Source of the DNA: Lachnospiraceae bacterium
GTDB taxonomy: Bacteria > Bacillota > Clostridia > Lachnospirales > Lachnospiraceae
Assembly (NCBI GenBank): GCA_014239155.1
Contig: JAAZZQ010000029.1
Coordinates: 1 to 51,907 of the forward strand
Direction of reading: 5' to 3'
DNA length: 51,907 nt
Position numbers and translations under genes: made by a program. Shown in pieces: positions 26,041 to 35,918 of the stretch (its first letter is position 1; every line of letters starts with the position of its first letter). The notes beneath the pieces were generated by a model. The model searched no databases. It was not told the origin of the DNA and saw only the letters and a program-made list of their open reading frames with translations.

Positions 26041-26145
26041 AGAATCAAATGTATAGTAATATTTGTTTTTTCTTACAACTTGACGCTTTCCAATCCCCTT
26101 GCATTTTTGTTCAAGTATGTGTAAAATAATAGAATCAAATGTATA
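26041..26145. repeat. 15-bp direct repeat in the thrE/chemoreceptor gap
   Basis: AGAATCAAATGTATA occurs perfectly at 26041-26055 and 26131-26145. The second copy lies just after the -10 box of the chemoreceptor promoter, over the predicted transcription start. The first lies about 90 bases upstream of the divergent exporter genes. It looks like a paired operator. Confidence 0.55.
26099..26127 (+). promoter_or_regulatory. Promoter of the chemoreceptor gene
   Basis: TTGCAT and TAAAAT are 17 bases apart, about 44 bases ahead of the start codon, with one copy of the direct repeat immediately downstream. Confidence 0.5.
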
Positions 26146-26170
26146 CTTAACGATGTTTGGAGGGTGAGTG

Positions 26171-28138
26171 ATGAAGAGGATACAAACAAAAATTATGTTA
26201 ATGGTGATTATCGCAACATTGGGTGTCTCCATTATTAACTGTCTGCAAAGTGTGGCGACTACACGCCAATCTACAATATCCGCAATTGAAAAAACATTGA
26301 CAGAAACAACAGAATTAGCAGCCTCCACTGCACAGAATATGATATTGACTTATACTCTGACAATCGCGGAAATTGCATCCAATCCAGTTTTATTTGACGA
26401 GACAAAATCACCTGCACAGAAGCAGGAATTTATTCAGGCAAAAACAGATACCTATTATATGCGCTCTGGTGGCATGACTGACAAAACAGGATATGATGCA
26501 GTCCACAATGTAGATATTTCCAAGGAACCCTTTTTTCAAGAGGCAATCAAGGGCACAAACTACATGTCCTCACCCTACATTGTGGGAGATGATATGTTCT
26601 TGATTGTTTCCGCGCCAATCAAAGAGGGAGACACCATACATGGTGTTCTTTATTTCCAGTGTGACACCTATATTCTACAGTCAATTGTGGAGAAAATTCA
26701 AATTGGTCAAGAAGGAGAATCCTATATCCTAAATAAAAATGGCTTGACCATTGCCTGTGGCGATTATCAGGCGGTATTAGAACAGGAGAACATTATTGAG
26801 GAAGCAGCGGCAAATCCCAACGAGCGAGACCTACAGACGCTTGCAGAAGTTGAGAAAAAAATGATTGCTGGCGAGAGTGGCATTGCTTTTTATTCGTATG
26901 AGGAAGACCATTCCAATAATATTCAAGGATATACTCCCATTCCTGGAACAGATGGGTGGAGTGTGGCTGTGACAATGGATGAAGATGAGTTTATGCACGA
27001 CGCCTATGTTAGCAATAATCGACAAATGCTAATCGCTGCTATAATCTGTGCTATTGTTATCTTAATCTCAGTAATTCTTAGCCGTTCGATTTCAAAGCCA
27101 ATTGTGAAATGTGCCAATCGTCTGCGTGCGCTTTCAGAAGGGGATTTAAAGAGTCCTGTACCTGAAGTAAAAAGTCGAGATGAAGTACATATTCTTTCAG
27201 ATTCCATTGCGTCTCTAATTGGAAATTTCAGGGCAATTGTAGATGAGATTGGCACCGTACTTGGGGCAATTGCAGGCGGAGACTTGACAAAAGAAGCCAT
27301 TCATGCAACTTATCCTGGAGATTTTCGGGATCTGCAAAATTATCTACAAATTATTAATGAAAAGCTGAATCGTACCTTGAGCGGCATTGTGAATGCTGCA
27401 ACTCACGTAGCTGGAAATGCAAGTCAAATGGCCTCAGGAAGCGATATATTATCGCAGGGCGCCTTAGAACAGTCTAGCGCCGTAGAACAACTTTCTGCCA
27501 CTATGTCAGATATAGAACAAGACGCGGAAAAAACCGATGCATATGTGACACAAGCTAAAACAGCAGTTGATCTTGCTGGAGTTGAACTGCAACAAAGCGG
27601 TGAATATATCAAGCGTTTAAATGAGGCGATGAACTTGATTACGGACTCCACCAGAGAAATCAATCATATTATTAATACCATTCAAGATATTGCCTTACAG
27701 ACCAATATCCTTGCACTAAATGCATCTGTTGAGGCAGCACATGCGGGCAATGCAGGCAAAGGCTTTGCGATTGTTGCAGAGGAGGTGCGCGAACTTGCTG
27801 TCAAATCTGACAAGGCAGCAAAAGCCACAATGGAACTGATTACTAGCTCAACCAATGCAGTCAATACTGGAAGTGAAGTTGTGACAAGCGTAACGAAATC
27901 TATGTCCGATATTGTTACAAAATCTGTACAGATTGTAGAACAGATGGATACTGTATCAGACGCGATCAAACGTCAAACAGGGGCAATTGGACAGGTATCA
28001 GAAGCAATTAGTCAGATTTCTGATGTTGTACAGTCAAATACCGCAGCGGCAGAAGAAAGTGCTGTCACCAGCAAAGAATTATCAGAACAGGCAACAATAT
28101 TACAAGGACTTGTGGGCAACTTTCTACTGCGCAAATAA
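26171..28138 (+). CDS. Methyl-accepting chemotaxis protein
   Basis: A 655-residue transmembrane receptor. TM1 is about 8-28; the extracytoplasmic region 30-278 resembles a double-Cache ligand domain (SKEPFFQEA and [18 protein letters not shown]); TM2 is about 282-300. A HAMP domain follows ([20 protein letters not shown]), then a long coiled-coil signalling domain. The hairpin tip reads [20 protein letters not shown] and is followed by [15 protein letters not shown], the CheA/CheW-binding signature. The ligand is unknown. Start: ATG after GGAGGGTGAGTG; a GTG one codon earlier is in frame. No other chemotaxis gene is adjacent. Confidence 0.94.
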   Translation: MKRIQTKIMLMVIIATLGVSIINCLQSVATTRQSTISAIEKTLTETTELAASTAQNMILTYTLTIAEIASNPVLFDETKSPAQKQEFIQAKTDTYYMRSGGMTDKTGYDAVHNVDISKEPFFQEAIKGTNYMSSPYIVGDDMFLIVSAPIKEGDTIHGVLYFQCDTYILQSIVEKIQIGQEGESYILNKNGLTIACGDYQAVLEQENIIEEAAANPNERDLQTLAEVEKKMIAGESGIAFYSYEEDHSNNIQGYTPIPGTDGWSVAVTMDEDEFMHDAYVSNNRQMLIAAIICAIVILISVILSRSISKPIVKCANRLRALSEGDLKSPVPEVKSRDEVHILSDSIASLIGNFRAIVDEIGTVLGAIAGGDLTKEAIHATYPGDFRDLQNYLQIINEKLNRTLSGIVNAATHVAGNASQMASGSDILSQGALEQSSAVEQLSATMSDIEQDAEKTDAYVTQAKTAVDLAGVELQQSGEYIKRLNEAMNLITDSTREINHIINTIQDIALQTNILALNASVEAAHAGNAGKGFAIVAEEVRELAVKSDKAAKATMELITSSTNAVNTGSEVVTSVTKSMSDIVTKSVQIVEQMDTVSDAIKRQTGAIGQVSEAISQISDVVQSNTAAAEESAVTSKELSEQATILQGLVGNFLLRK

Positions 28139-28272
28139 AAACTTTAATTTTTTCCAATAATTCAACCATTACTAGAATCAACTAAAATACGCTTCGATTG
28201 CATCTACAAAAATAAAATCCTATACTTAATATGTCAGTAATCGAAAAATATTATTAATAAACGGAGGTAACT

Positions 28273-29301
28273 ATGGATATTGGAAAACAAATTAAAACCT
28301 TACGTCTTGCCAAGGGCGTTACACAAGAAGAACTAGCAACGTATTTGGGCGTATCTTTTCAGGCAGTATCAAAATGGGAGACAGAGACAAGTACTCCTGA
28401 TATTACACTGCTACCCAAAATTGCAGTGTTCTTTGGGATTACAATCGACGAACTGTTTCAGATTCCCAATGAAGCGGAGTTTGAACGGATTGAGAATATG
28501 TTTTGGCATGAGCGCCGAATTAATCCCGAGACATTCCGTCATTGTGTTCAGTTCCTAGAAAATATGTTGCAAGATAATCCGAAATCTATTCGGGCTTATA
28601 GTTGTCTGGCATATTTATATAATCACAGAGCAAAAAGTGATCACGAGATAGCAAGCGAATATGCCAAAAAAGTTCTTGCGTTAAACCCAAATGAAAAATC
28701 TGGATGGGTGGCTTTTTTGGAAGCAAACAATGGTGTTTGCGGTGATGAATGGTATGACAATCATTTTGAAGTCATTGCATATTTTAAAGAGTTCCTCAAA
28801 ACAAATCCTGATAATGTTTTGGGACTCTATGGCATTATCGAAAATCTATTGGATGATAATCGTTATGATGAGGCAATTCCATATATTGAACGCATTCGCA
28901 CTGTGGCGAAAAACTACCAATATGAAATTTATATGGGAGATGTGATGCTTGGAAAAGGCAAGCTCCAAGAAGCTATAACTTATTGGAATGCAGCCGTGGT
29001 ACATTATCCGGAAGCATGGCAAGTATATTGCTGTCGAGCAGACCGTCTCAAGAAGCTAGGCAGATACGAAGAAGCATTAGGCGACTATGAGAAATGCTTT
29101 GCAATTCAGCAACCGCCACGCATCACAGACGGACTTCATTCTATGGCACAACTCCACGAGCTTTTAGGAGACTACGCCGCAGCAATTGATGACAGAGAAC
29201 GTATTATCAAATGTCTACAGGATGAATATAATACGGTTTCTGGTGAAGGCATTGATAGCCAAAAACGAGAAATTAAACGTTTAAAACAATATCTAAAATA
29301 A
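28273..29301 (+). CDS. XRE-family regulator with TPR domain
   Basis: A 342-residue protein. Residues 4-58 form a Cro/CI-type helix-turn-helix (IKTLRLAKGVTQEELATYLG, then VSFQAVSKWETETSTPDI). The rest consists of tetratricopeptide repeats, for example YAKKVLALNPNEKSGW and YEEALGDYEKCFAIQQPP. This layout is common in Firmicutes regulators controlled by a peptide or partner protein. Start: ATG seven bases after ACGGAGG. It is a single gene ahead of ptb-buk, separated by a hairpin and a promoter, so it may or may not regulate them. Confidence 0.9.
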   Translation: MDIGKQIKTLRLAKGVTQEELATYLGVSFQAVSKWETETSTPDITLLPKIAVFFGITIDELFQIPNEAEFERIENMFWHERRINPETFRHCVQFLENMLQDNPKSIRAYSCLAYLYNHRAKSDHEIASEYAKKVLALNPNEKSGWVAFLEANNGVCGDEWYDNHFEVIAYFKEFLKTNPDNVLGLYGIIENLLDDNRYDEAIPYIERIRTVAKNYQYEIYMGDVMLGKGKLQEAITYWNAAVVHYPEAWQVYCCRADRLKKLGRYEEALGDYEKCFAIQQPPRITDGLHSMAQLHELLGDYAAAIDDRERIIKCLQDEYNTVSGEGIDSQKREIKRLKQYLK

Positions 29302-29315
29302 AAAGAGTTCAAACA

Positions 29316-29341
29316 GGACTTTGCACTGCGCTGCAAAGTCC
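29316..29341. terminator. Perfect 10-bp hairpin after the XRE-TPR gene
   Basis: GGACTTTGCA and TGCAAAGTCC flank a 6-nt loop 15 bases after the stop codon. No T run follows on the plus strand, so efficiency as an intrinsic terminator is uncertain. Confidence 0.5.
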
Positions 29342-29383
29342 GTAAAAAATATAAAGCTGAAACAATAATAATTCCCTACTACC

Positions 29384-29412
29384 TTGACCACCGTTTTTGA
29401 AAGTGTTATTAT
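29384..29412 (+). promoter_or_regulatory. Promoter of ptb-buk
   Basis: TTGACC and TATTAT are 17 bases apart, 38 bases ahead of the ptb start codon. This is one of the best sigma-A matches in the window. Confidence 0.65.
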
Positions 29413-29450
29413 TTTAACATAAAAATATATAAGATAACGAGGTGTTTCAA

Positions 29451-30371
29451 ATGAGTAAGGGTTTTAAAGATTTACTACAAAAAGTTTATGAGTGTGACCG
29501 CAAGACGGTATCCGTCGCTGTAGCGGAAGACGAGCCTGTTCTTGAAGCGGTAAAAGCTGCAAAAGAAAAAGGAATTGCAGACGCAATTCTTGTTGGAGAT
29601 GAAGCGAAGATAAAAGAAATCGCTGCCAACATGAATATGGATTTGACAGGCTTTGAGATTATCAACGAGCCAGACCATGTTCAGGCTGCACACACTGCCG
29701 TAAAACTTGTACATGACGGCAAGGCAGATATGTACATGAAAGGTTTGATTGACACAAAAAATTTTTTAAAGAGTGTTCTTGACAAAGAAGTTGGTTTGCG
29801 CACAGGCAAGGCACTCTCTCACGTATGTGTATTTGAAATTAAAGGGATTGACCGCCTTTTGTTCTTATCCGATGTTGCGTTTATGACTTATCCTTCCTTA
29901 GAAGACAAAGTAGCGATTATCAACAATACTGTTGAAGTTTGCCACGCATGTGGTATCGCAGAACCAAAGGTTGCTCCAGTCGCTGCAGTGGAAGTTGTCA
30001 ACCCCAAGATGCCTTGTACCGTTGATGCCGATGAGCTCTCCAAAATGAATGCGGAAGGCAAAATCACAGGCTGTGTAATTGACGGACCACTTTCTATGGA
30101 TATGGCAATTGACAGCGCTGCGGCAGCACACAAAGGCGGAACAGACAGAAAGATTGCAGGTGACGCTGATGTGATTCTGTTCCCAGACATTCATTCTGGC
30201 AACCTTGTATATAAAGTATTGACCCACCTTTGCGACGTGAAAAATGGCAATATTTTAACTGGTACAGCGGCTCCAGTTATTCTGACATCACGCTCTGACA
30301 GTTTTGAGGCAAAACTCAACTCTATCGCACTTGCAGCGGTTGTCGCAGAGTCTATGCAGAAAACAAAATAA
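29451..30371 (+). CDS. ptb: Phosphate butyryltransferase
   Basis: A 306-residue enzyme that exchanges the CoA of butyryl-CoA for phosphate. The PTA/PTB family segments are present: ILVGDEAKIKEIA (about 43-55), MYMKGLIDTKNFLKSVLD (about 94-111), CVFEIKGIDRLLFLSDVAF (about 125-143) and a C-terminal VILTSRSDSFEAKLNSIALA, which is typical. The ATG at 29451 follows GAGGTG; a GTG three codons earlier overlaps that site. It is 22 bases upstream of buk. Together they finish the pathway begun by the thl operon at 42-48 kb and yield ATP. Confidence 0.94.
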   Translation: MSKGFKDLLQKVYECDRKTVSVAVAEDEPVLEAVKAAKEKGIADAILVGDEAKIKEIAANMNMDLTGFEIINEPDHVQAAHTAVKLVHDGKADMYMKGLIDTKNFLKSVLDKEVGLRTGKALSHVCVFEIKGIDRLLFLSDVAFMTYPSLEDKVAIINNTVEVCHACGIAEPKVAPVAAVEVVNPKMPCTVDADELSKMNAEGKITGCVIDGPLSMDMAIDSAAAAHKGGTDRKIAGDADVILFPDIHSGNLVYKVLTHLCDVKNGNILTGTAAPVILTSRSDSFEAKLNSIALAAVVAESMQKTK

Positions 30372-30393
30372 CATATGAAAAGGAGAATTTAAC

Positions 30394-31464
30394 ATGGCAA
30401 TCAAAAGTTTGATTATCAATCCAGGCTCTACTTCCACGAAAATTGGTGTATTTGAAGATGAGACCCTTTTGTTTGAAGAAACATTAAGACACTCTACCGA
30501 AGAGATTTCCCAGTACGCTACAATTGTTGATCAAAAAGATTTCCGCAAAAAGATTATTACAGACCTGTTGGCAGAGAAAAATTTTGATATTCAGTCATTA
30601 AATGTTGTTGTAGGGCGTGGTGGTATGCTCAAACCGATTCCAGGTGGTACATATGCGGTGACAGATGCTTTGCTTACTGACTTAAAAGTAGGAGTGCAAG
30701 GACAACATGCTTCCAACCTTGGCGGCATTCTTGCGCGGGAAATCGCAGATTCTATCGGTGTTCCCTCTTATATTGTTGATCCAGTTGTAGTGGATGAATT
30801 AATGCCAATCGCAAGATATTCTGGCGTTCCTGAGCTTCCGCGCACCAGCGTATTCCACGCACTAAATCAAAAGGCAGTTGCAAAAAGATACGCAAAAGAG
30901 ATTGGAAAACCTTATGATACGCTCCGTTTGATTGTTGTCCATATGGGTGGTGGTGTGTCTGTAGGCGCTCATGTCAATGGAAAAGTTGTAGATGTGTTCA
31001 ACGCATTAGACGGAGATGGCGCATTTTCGCCAGAACGCGCTGGCGCAGTACCTAGCGGCGCTTTAATTAAGATGTGTTTCTCTGGAAAATACACAGAAAA
31101 AGAAGTATACAGCAAAATTGTAGGCAACGGTGGATTTAACGCTTACCTTGGCACAAACGATATGCGTGAAGTTACAAAGCGTGCAAACGAAGGAGACGAG
31201 AAAGCTGCAGAAGCCAAAAAGGCATTTTTGTTGCAGGTATCAAAGGATATTGGATCTATGGCTTGTGTCCTAAATGGAAAAGTTGACCAAATTATTGTGA
31301 CTGGTGGTATTGCATATGGCGAAGATGTTGTTGCTGCACTCAAAGAATATGCGGAATGGATTGCCCCCTTCACAGTATACCCCGGAGAAGACGAACTACT
31401 TGCATTGGCACAGGGCGCTCTGCGTGTGCTAAACAACGAAGAAAAAGTGATGGAATACGAATAA
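30394..31464 (+). CDS. buk: Butyrate kinase
   Basis: A 356-residue acetokinase-family enzyme transferring phosphate from butyryl phosphate to ADP. Key segments are [18 protein letters not shown] (phosphate loop, 6-23), [16 protein letters not shown] (residues 72-87), [11 protein letters not shown] (near 188) and [11 protein letters not shown] (about 302-312). Length and N-terminus agree with known Buk proteins rather than acetate kinase. Start: ATG after AAAAGGAGAA. A strong bidirectional terminator follows at 31590. Confidence 0.95.
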   Translation: MAIKSLIINPGSTSTKIGVFEDETLLFEETLRHSTEEISQYATIVDQKDFRKKIITDLLAEKNFDIQSLNVVVGRGGMLKPIPGGTYAVTDALLTDLKVGVQGQHASNLGGILAREIADSIGVPSYIVDPVVVDELMPIARYSGVPELPRTSVFHALNQKAVAKRYAKEIGKPYDTLRLIVVHMGGGVSVGAHVNGKVVDVFNALDGDGAFSPERAGAVPSGALIKMCFSGKYTEKEVYSKIVGNGGFNAYLGTNDMREVTKRANEGDEKAAEAKKAFLLQVSKDIGSMACVLNGKVDQIIVTGGIAYGEDVVAALKEYAEWIAPFTVYPGEDELLALAQGALRVLNNEEKVMEYE

Positions 31465-31589
31465 ATTATTTTAATCGAGTAAAGAAACTTTCCCCTACTC
31501 GTCGCGCGACCTGTGTGCTGCATAGAAGTTCATTTCTTATATGAAAACTGTCATATATGGTTTTCACATTATGCACGGGGCCGCGCATA

Positions 31590-31630
31590 AAAAAGCCTCA
31601 CTGAAGTTTTCTGCTTCCATGAGGCTTTTT
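31590..31630. terminator. Bidirectional terminator between buk and the histidine kinase gene
   Basis: AAAAAGCCTCA and TGAGGCTTTTT form a perfect 11-bp stem around a 19-nt loop, with A and T runs on both sides. It serves buk on the plus strand and the sensor-kinase operon on the minus strand. Confidence 0.85.
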
Positions 31631-31653
31631 GGTTTATTGAGGTAATATTATGT

Positions 31654-33390
31654 TCAGGCTGGATGAAATACTGGTATCCTAAGTTCTACAACTGCTCCAT
31701 AGTTTTCTGACATATTAAAAAAATTGATTTCAGCCTTATCCCCATAAATAATTTGCAAACGTTTTAAGGTATTCTGCACTCCTACATGTCTTCTGCCATT
31801 ATACTCAATACTCTTACCATTTTTAATCTTGTCAAGGCTCTCCTGTGTAAAACCTCCTCCTGTATCGGAAATACAGATATAAATATAATCTTCCCCGCGA
31901 TACTGCTCTTCCACAATATAAAGTGTAATTTCCACTTGTCGTTCAAAATTCACTCCATGATTAATTGCGTTCTCCACAAACACTTGTAATACTAGCGGAG
32001 GAATCAGGCACTTTTCAACCTCCTCATCTGATATCACTTCAAAGTGAAAAAAATCTTCATATCGCATTTTTTGGATGTCGATATAATCTTTAATATGCGC
32101 AATCTCTTGTTTAATCTCCCGCAGAACATAAGAATCATTTACAACATACCGCACATAATCGGACAATTTCTCTGACATCAATACAATGTCCTCCGCATGG
32201 TGCATCTCTGCCATTCCGTGGATTACACTGATACAGTTAAGATAAAAGTGAGAGTTAATCTGTTCCTGCACATACTCCAGTTCTGTTCTGCTCTGCATAA
32301 GTTCTTTCTCATAAATTGCTATTTTAAGGGATTGAATCTGACGCATCATTTGTCGAAACTCCGCACTTGCCATCTCCAATTCCAAAATTTGTTGATCTTC
32401 TGTATCATGAATCCATTTTTCTTCCTCTGAATCACTTAGCTTTTTGACAAACTGCCTCATTGGTGCAAGAATTTTTTTATAATAAATAAAGGTAATAGCA
32501 CCCACCCCTAATATAATACTAATTGCAAGAATTGAATTTACAAGCTGCAATATAATAATTTTATCAAGAATTCCTTCATTGGATGCAATCAACAGATTTA
32601 GCTGTCCAATTCGCCCAAGCTGATAGGAATAGACTGTTGGTTGGCGAAAACGACTTCCCTTCAACAGTATCTGTGTCTCCTGTTTGTCTTCTTCCTGCCC
32701 TTGCATTAAAATTTCTCCGTTGTCCATCAAAAGATATGGAATTCCCTCATACCCAAGATTACTAATATTAAAATTGGAAAATAAATCGCCAAGCGCAATA
32801 ATACACCCTACTGCCTTTCCTTCCGTTTCATAAAAGCAAAACAAATACTCCTCATCTTCTGCAGAAAAATAATTCCACTCTGAACGCTTTCTCTCTCCTG
32901 ACAGATAACCCTTGATTACATTTTCCAATTCCAGTGCTACCTCACTCTTCACACTAACCGAAAAGTATGGTGATTTGTCAAGAACGAGAAGCTCTGCTGC
33001 TGCCACATACTCATAGAAAAAATAACTTCCGCCATATCGGATCTTTAACATCTTATTTAGCGAAATAATATCCTGCAACAACTTATAATATTCTGTCGTT
33101 TGTGGGGTAATATCATTAGGCAGTCCTTGTATATTTTTGTCTTGTTGTATAAGATACACCATCTCAGAATTTATTTTGCTAATATCCTCATTCACTCTCG
33201 CTGCATTGACAGTCGCCATATCCTGCATATAGCGATATGCCATTTCCTTTGCTTCCCCCACATTCCGAAAAAGAAACAGCAAAAGTATGGTAAACAGCAC
33301 ACAAACAGGAACGATTAATTCCATAGCACTCCTAACCATAGAACGACTTTTTCTAAGTCTTTTCTTTTTCTTTCTGTCCGTCTTTTTCAT
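31654..33390 (-). CDS. YesM-type sensor histidine kinase
   Basis: A 578-residue membrane kinase. TM1 (about 24-43) and TM2 (about 272-294) flank a Cache-like extracytoplasmic domain. A HAMP-like linker leads to the His_kinase box. That box reads QINSHFYLNC where QINPHFLYNT is usual; His381 is retained. The ATPase domain has NAINHG and DTGGGF motifs. It pairs with the YesN-type regulator at 39.6-41.2 kb; together with the ABC importer between them this is the usual carbohydrate-sensing layout of Firmicutes. Start: ATG at 33390 after TGGAG; longer in-frame ATGs lack a site. Last gene downstream of the GH31 gene. Confidence 0.88.
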   Translation of the reverse strand: MKKTDRKKKKRLRKSRSMVRSAMELIVPVCVLFTILLLFLFRNVGEAKEMAYRYMQDMATVNAARVNEDISKINSEMVYLIQQDKNIQGLPNDITPQTTEYYKLLQDIISLNKMLKIRYGGSYFFYEYVAAAELLVLDKSPYFSVSVKSEVALELENVIKGYLSGERKRSEWNYFSAEDEEYLFCFYETEGKAVGCIIALGDLFSNFNISNLGYEGIPYLLMDNGEILMQGQEEDKQETQILLKGSRFRQPTVYSYQLGRIGQLNLLIASNEGILDKIIILQLVNSILAISIILGVGAITFIYYKKILAPMRQFVKKLSDSEEEKWIHDTEDQQILELEMASAEFRQMMRQIQSLKIAIYEKELMQSRTELEYVQEQINSHFYLNCISVIHGMAEMHHAEDIVLMSEKLSDYVRYVVNDSYVLREIKQEIAHIKDYIDIQKMRYEDFFHFEVISDEEVEKCLIPPLVLQVFVENAINHGVNFERQVEITLYIVEEQYRGEDYIYICISDTGGGFTQESLDKIKNGKSIEYNGRRHVGVQNTLKRLQIIYGDKAEINFFNMSENYGAVVELRIPVFHPA

Positions 33391-33444
33391 GGCAATCTCC
33401 ATTCCAGAAAAAAATCCATAACGCAAGCTTTTTCAGGATAAATT

Positions 33445-35829
33445 CTAAGCCGTAATAATCTCCACTAATGCCCCATATAAATCAGGTTCCATCTCCTGTG
33501 CTAACAACTCTCCTAACAGACATACCGGTTCCTTTTCTGCTAGAATCGACCGAAATGCGTTTTCCTTCATCATAATAGGAATCTCTGCACGATCCAAAAT
33601 CTGAAAACAATTTTCTTGCACATCATTATCTGCACAAACTCTTTCTGTCAGACATACGCGAATTTCTTGTTCCACTGGGATATCACTCAATGTAACCTGT
33701 ACATTTTGCGCGTGTTTCTCACATAAATCAGCCTGCAAATTCACTTTGTCCACACTGATTTGTGCATCTTTTATCCCGCAAAATGTAATTGTGTAATCCC
33801 TTTTTGCGGGGATCAACGAACGTACTCCATTTGCTGCACCAATCAACAAGCAACCTTCCGCCTCTATCCAACGAAAAGTGGTCTTTACACACACTTCACT
33901 CTGATACTCCGCAGTCTGATTATCATCTTCATATAAAGTAAAACTTCCATCTTCACCTGTATATATATACAGATGAAGTTTCTTTGGATTTTCACTTGTA
34001 TCTTCCATATAATCCTCTTGGAATGGAATCATTGCACCCGCTTTTGCAAATACCGGAATCGTAGACAAACCACGGTACAAATTCATCTTTCTTCCCCCAT
34101 GATAACACATACCTGTAAAAATATCATACCATTTGCCTTCCGGAAACCATACCGTTGTCTTTGCCAGATTAATGCCACTGATGCAAGGAGTTGTAATTGC
34201 TGCCACCATCATCTGACTGCCAAACAAAAATTGATTTGGAACTTGATATGCATTCCACTCCCTCGGAAAAGCATAGTACATTGGCAAAATCATAGGAATT
34301 TTTTCTGCATACTGTCTATAATTCATTGTGTACAGATACGGCAACATTTTATGGCGTAGTCTCAGAAAATCTTTCATCACTTCACAGATATCTGCGCGGT
34401 ATCTCCAAGGCTCTTTGGAAAGAAAACGACTGTCTGATGAATGCAGACGCATTATCGGAGAGAAGACACCAAGTTGCACCCATCTCCCGCTCAATTCATC
34501 ATCCCGCTTTCCAAGCATATGCCCGCCAATATCATGGCTCCACATACCATAGCCTATATTGGAAGCAGACGCTGTAAAATATGGTTGAAATGCAAGGGAA
34601 GCCCACGATATAATTGTATCTCCCGAAAACCCAATCGGATAGCGATGACTACCTGCCCCCGCATATCTAGAAAAGGTCATAGGTCGTTTTCTGCCATCTC
34701 GTCCATTGTCCAAAAAGTGAAAATGATTTAACATCCAAAGCGGGTCCATTCCCTCAATCTTAGAAGTACCACCCTGCTGCCAGTCAATCCACCAAAAATC
34801 GACACCTTGGTCCTCCAATGGATGATGCAAATACTCAAAATATGCCTCCATAAATTTCTCATTTGACACATCAAAAGAAATGGGCTGCTCATGCTCTGTA
34901 TCAACTCCCAATGCCTTCCCCATATCTCTATACATCTCCTCATGTGCTCGAACACCATCTGCTGGATGCACATTTAATGTGACATGTAACCCTTTCTCGT
35001 GAAGCCAATTGAGAAATCTCTCTGGATCAGGAAAAAAATCACGATTCCATGTATATCCCGTCCAACCACTTCCATACTTTTTATCAATATCTACCAGATG
35101 CCAATCCATATCAATTACTGCCACAGAAACTGGAATATCTTCTCTCTCAAAATGTTCTATCAACGCACGATAACTATCCTCTGTGTACTTGTGATACCTA
35201 CTCCACCAATTTCCAAGGGCATATCTTGGAATCATAGGAGTTGTTCCCGACACCCTATAAAAATCTTGTATACATTCCAAATAATCTACACCATATCCCC
35301 AAAAGTACAAATCCTCCTCTGGCACTTCACGTCGTTCCACCCATCCATCTTCGCGTATAACCAAAGACTGACTATCATCCAGAAGTGCATAACCGCACAT
35401 GGACACCAACCCTTCTTCAAGGGGAATTGCGCCATCTGCATTGTCAAGTGTTCTTGCCGTTCCTTTTAATTCTGTCTGTTGTAAAAGCCGACTATCATCT
35501 CCATAATGCCACACATTCCCATAGGGAAAAATGCCTCCCTTTACTTCAATATACAATCCATTCTTACTAAAAGGCTTCTTATCATAATAGAGATGAATAC
35601 GCTCTGTAATAATCTCCAGAGAATAATCCTTCTCAATTATTTGATAGTCACATGTTCCCAAATCTCGATTCCAAACAGTCTGTGTAGGTCTATCCTCAAA
35701 CAAATCCTGTTGTGTATATTCTAATCTAATTAGCCCTGCTGTTATCACACTAATACGATAGTGTGTGCCAGTTATCACATTTTCCTTCCTACATTTTGAG
35801 TTTGTCTGAATTTGATACTGTTTATTCAT
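33445..35829 (-). CDS. GH31 family alpha-glycosidase
   Basis: A 794-residue enzyme without a signal peptide, thus cytosolic. An N-terminal beta-sandwich is followed by the catalytic barrel. Asp349 in WWIDWQQGG is the probable nucleophile and Asp404 in GFSGDT the probable acid/base. The segment AVIDMDWHLVDIDKKYGSGW is also typical of GH31. A C-terminal extra region (about 690-794) has no clear match. The IDWQQ variant of the nucleophile motif differs from classic alpha-glucosidases, so specificity is open. Start: ATG after AGAGGG. It lies downstream of the ABC importer genes, beyond an internal hairpin, and probably acts on the imported oligosaccharide. Confidence 0.88.
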   Translation of the reverse strand: MNKQYQIQTNSKCRKENVITGTHYRISVITAGLIRLEYTQQDLFEDRPTQTVWNRDLGTCDYQIIEKDYSLEIITERIHLYYDKKPFSKNGLYIEVKGGIFPYGNVWHYGDDSRLLQQTELKGTARTLDNADGAIPLEEGLVSMCGYALLDDSQSLVIREDGWVERREVPEEDLYFWGYGVDYLECIQDFYRVSGTTPMIPRYALGNWWSRYHKYTEDSYRALIEHFEREDIPVSVAVIDMDWHLVDIDKKYGSGWTGYTWNRDFFPDPERFLNWLHEKGLHVTLNVHPADGVRAHEEMYRDMGKALGVDTEHEQPISFDVSNEKFMEAYFEYLHHPLEDQGVDFWWIDWQQGGTSKIEGMDPLWMLNHFHFLDNGRDGRKRPMTFSRYAGAGSHRYPIGFSGDTIISWASLAFQPYFTASASNIGYGMWSHDIGGHMLGKRDDELSGRWVQLGVFSPIMRLHSSDSRFLSKEPWRYRADICEVMKDFLRLRHKMLPYLYTMNYRQYAEKIPMILPMYYAFPREWNAYQVPNQFLFGSQMMVAAITTPCISGINLAKTTVWFPEGKWYDIFTGMCYHGGRKMNLYRGLSTIPVFAKAGAMIPFQEDYMEDTSENPKKLHLYIYTGEDGSFTLYEDDNQTAEYQSEVCVKTTFRWIEAEGCLLIGAANGVRSLIPAKRDYTITFCGIKDAQISVDKVNLQADLCEKHAQNVQVTLSDIPVEQEIRVCLTERVCADNDVQENCFQILDRAEIPIMMKENAFRSILAEKEPVCLLGELLAQEMEPDLYGALVEIITA

Positions 35830-35876
35830 TTTATCCCTCTTTCTGCATGCTTCAAAGTCTAATATAAGAAGCAAAA

Positions 35877-35906
35877 CCGATGTCTGCCCTTTCCTTCAGA
35901 CATCGG
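35877..35906 (-). terminator. Intercistronic terminator after the solute-binding protein gene
   Basis: On the minus strand a perfect 10-bp stem (CCGATGTCTG / CAGACATCGG) is followed by TTTTGCTTCTT. It lies between the binding-protein stop codon and the GH31 start and probably lowers expression of the enzyme and kinase genes relative to the importer. Confidence 0.65.
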
Positions 35907-35918
35907 CCGCGCCTGTTT

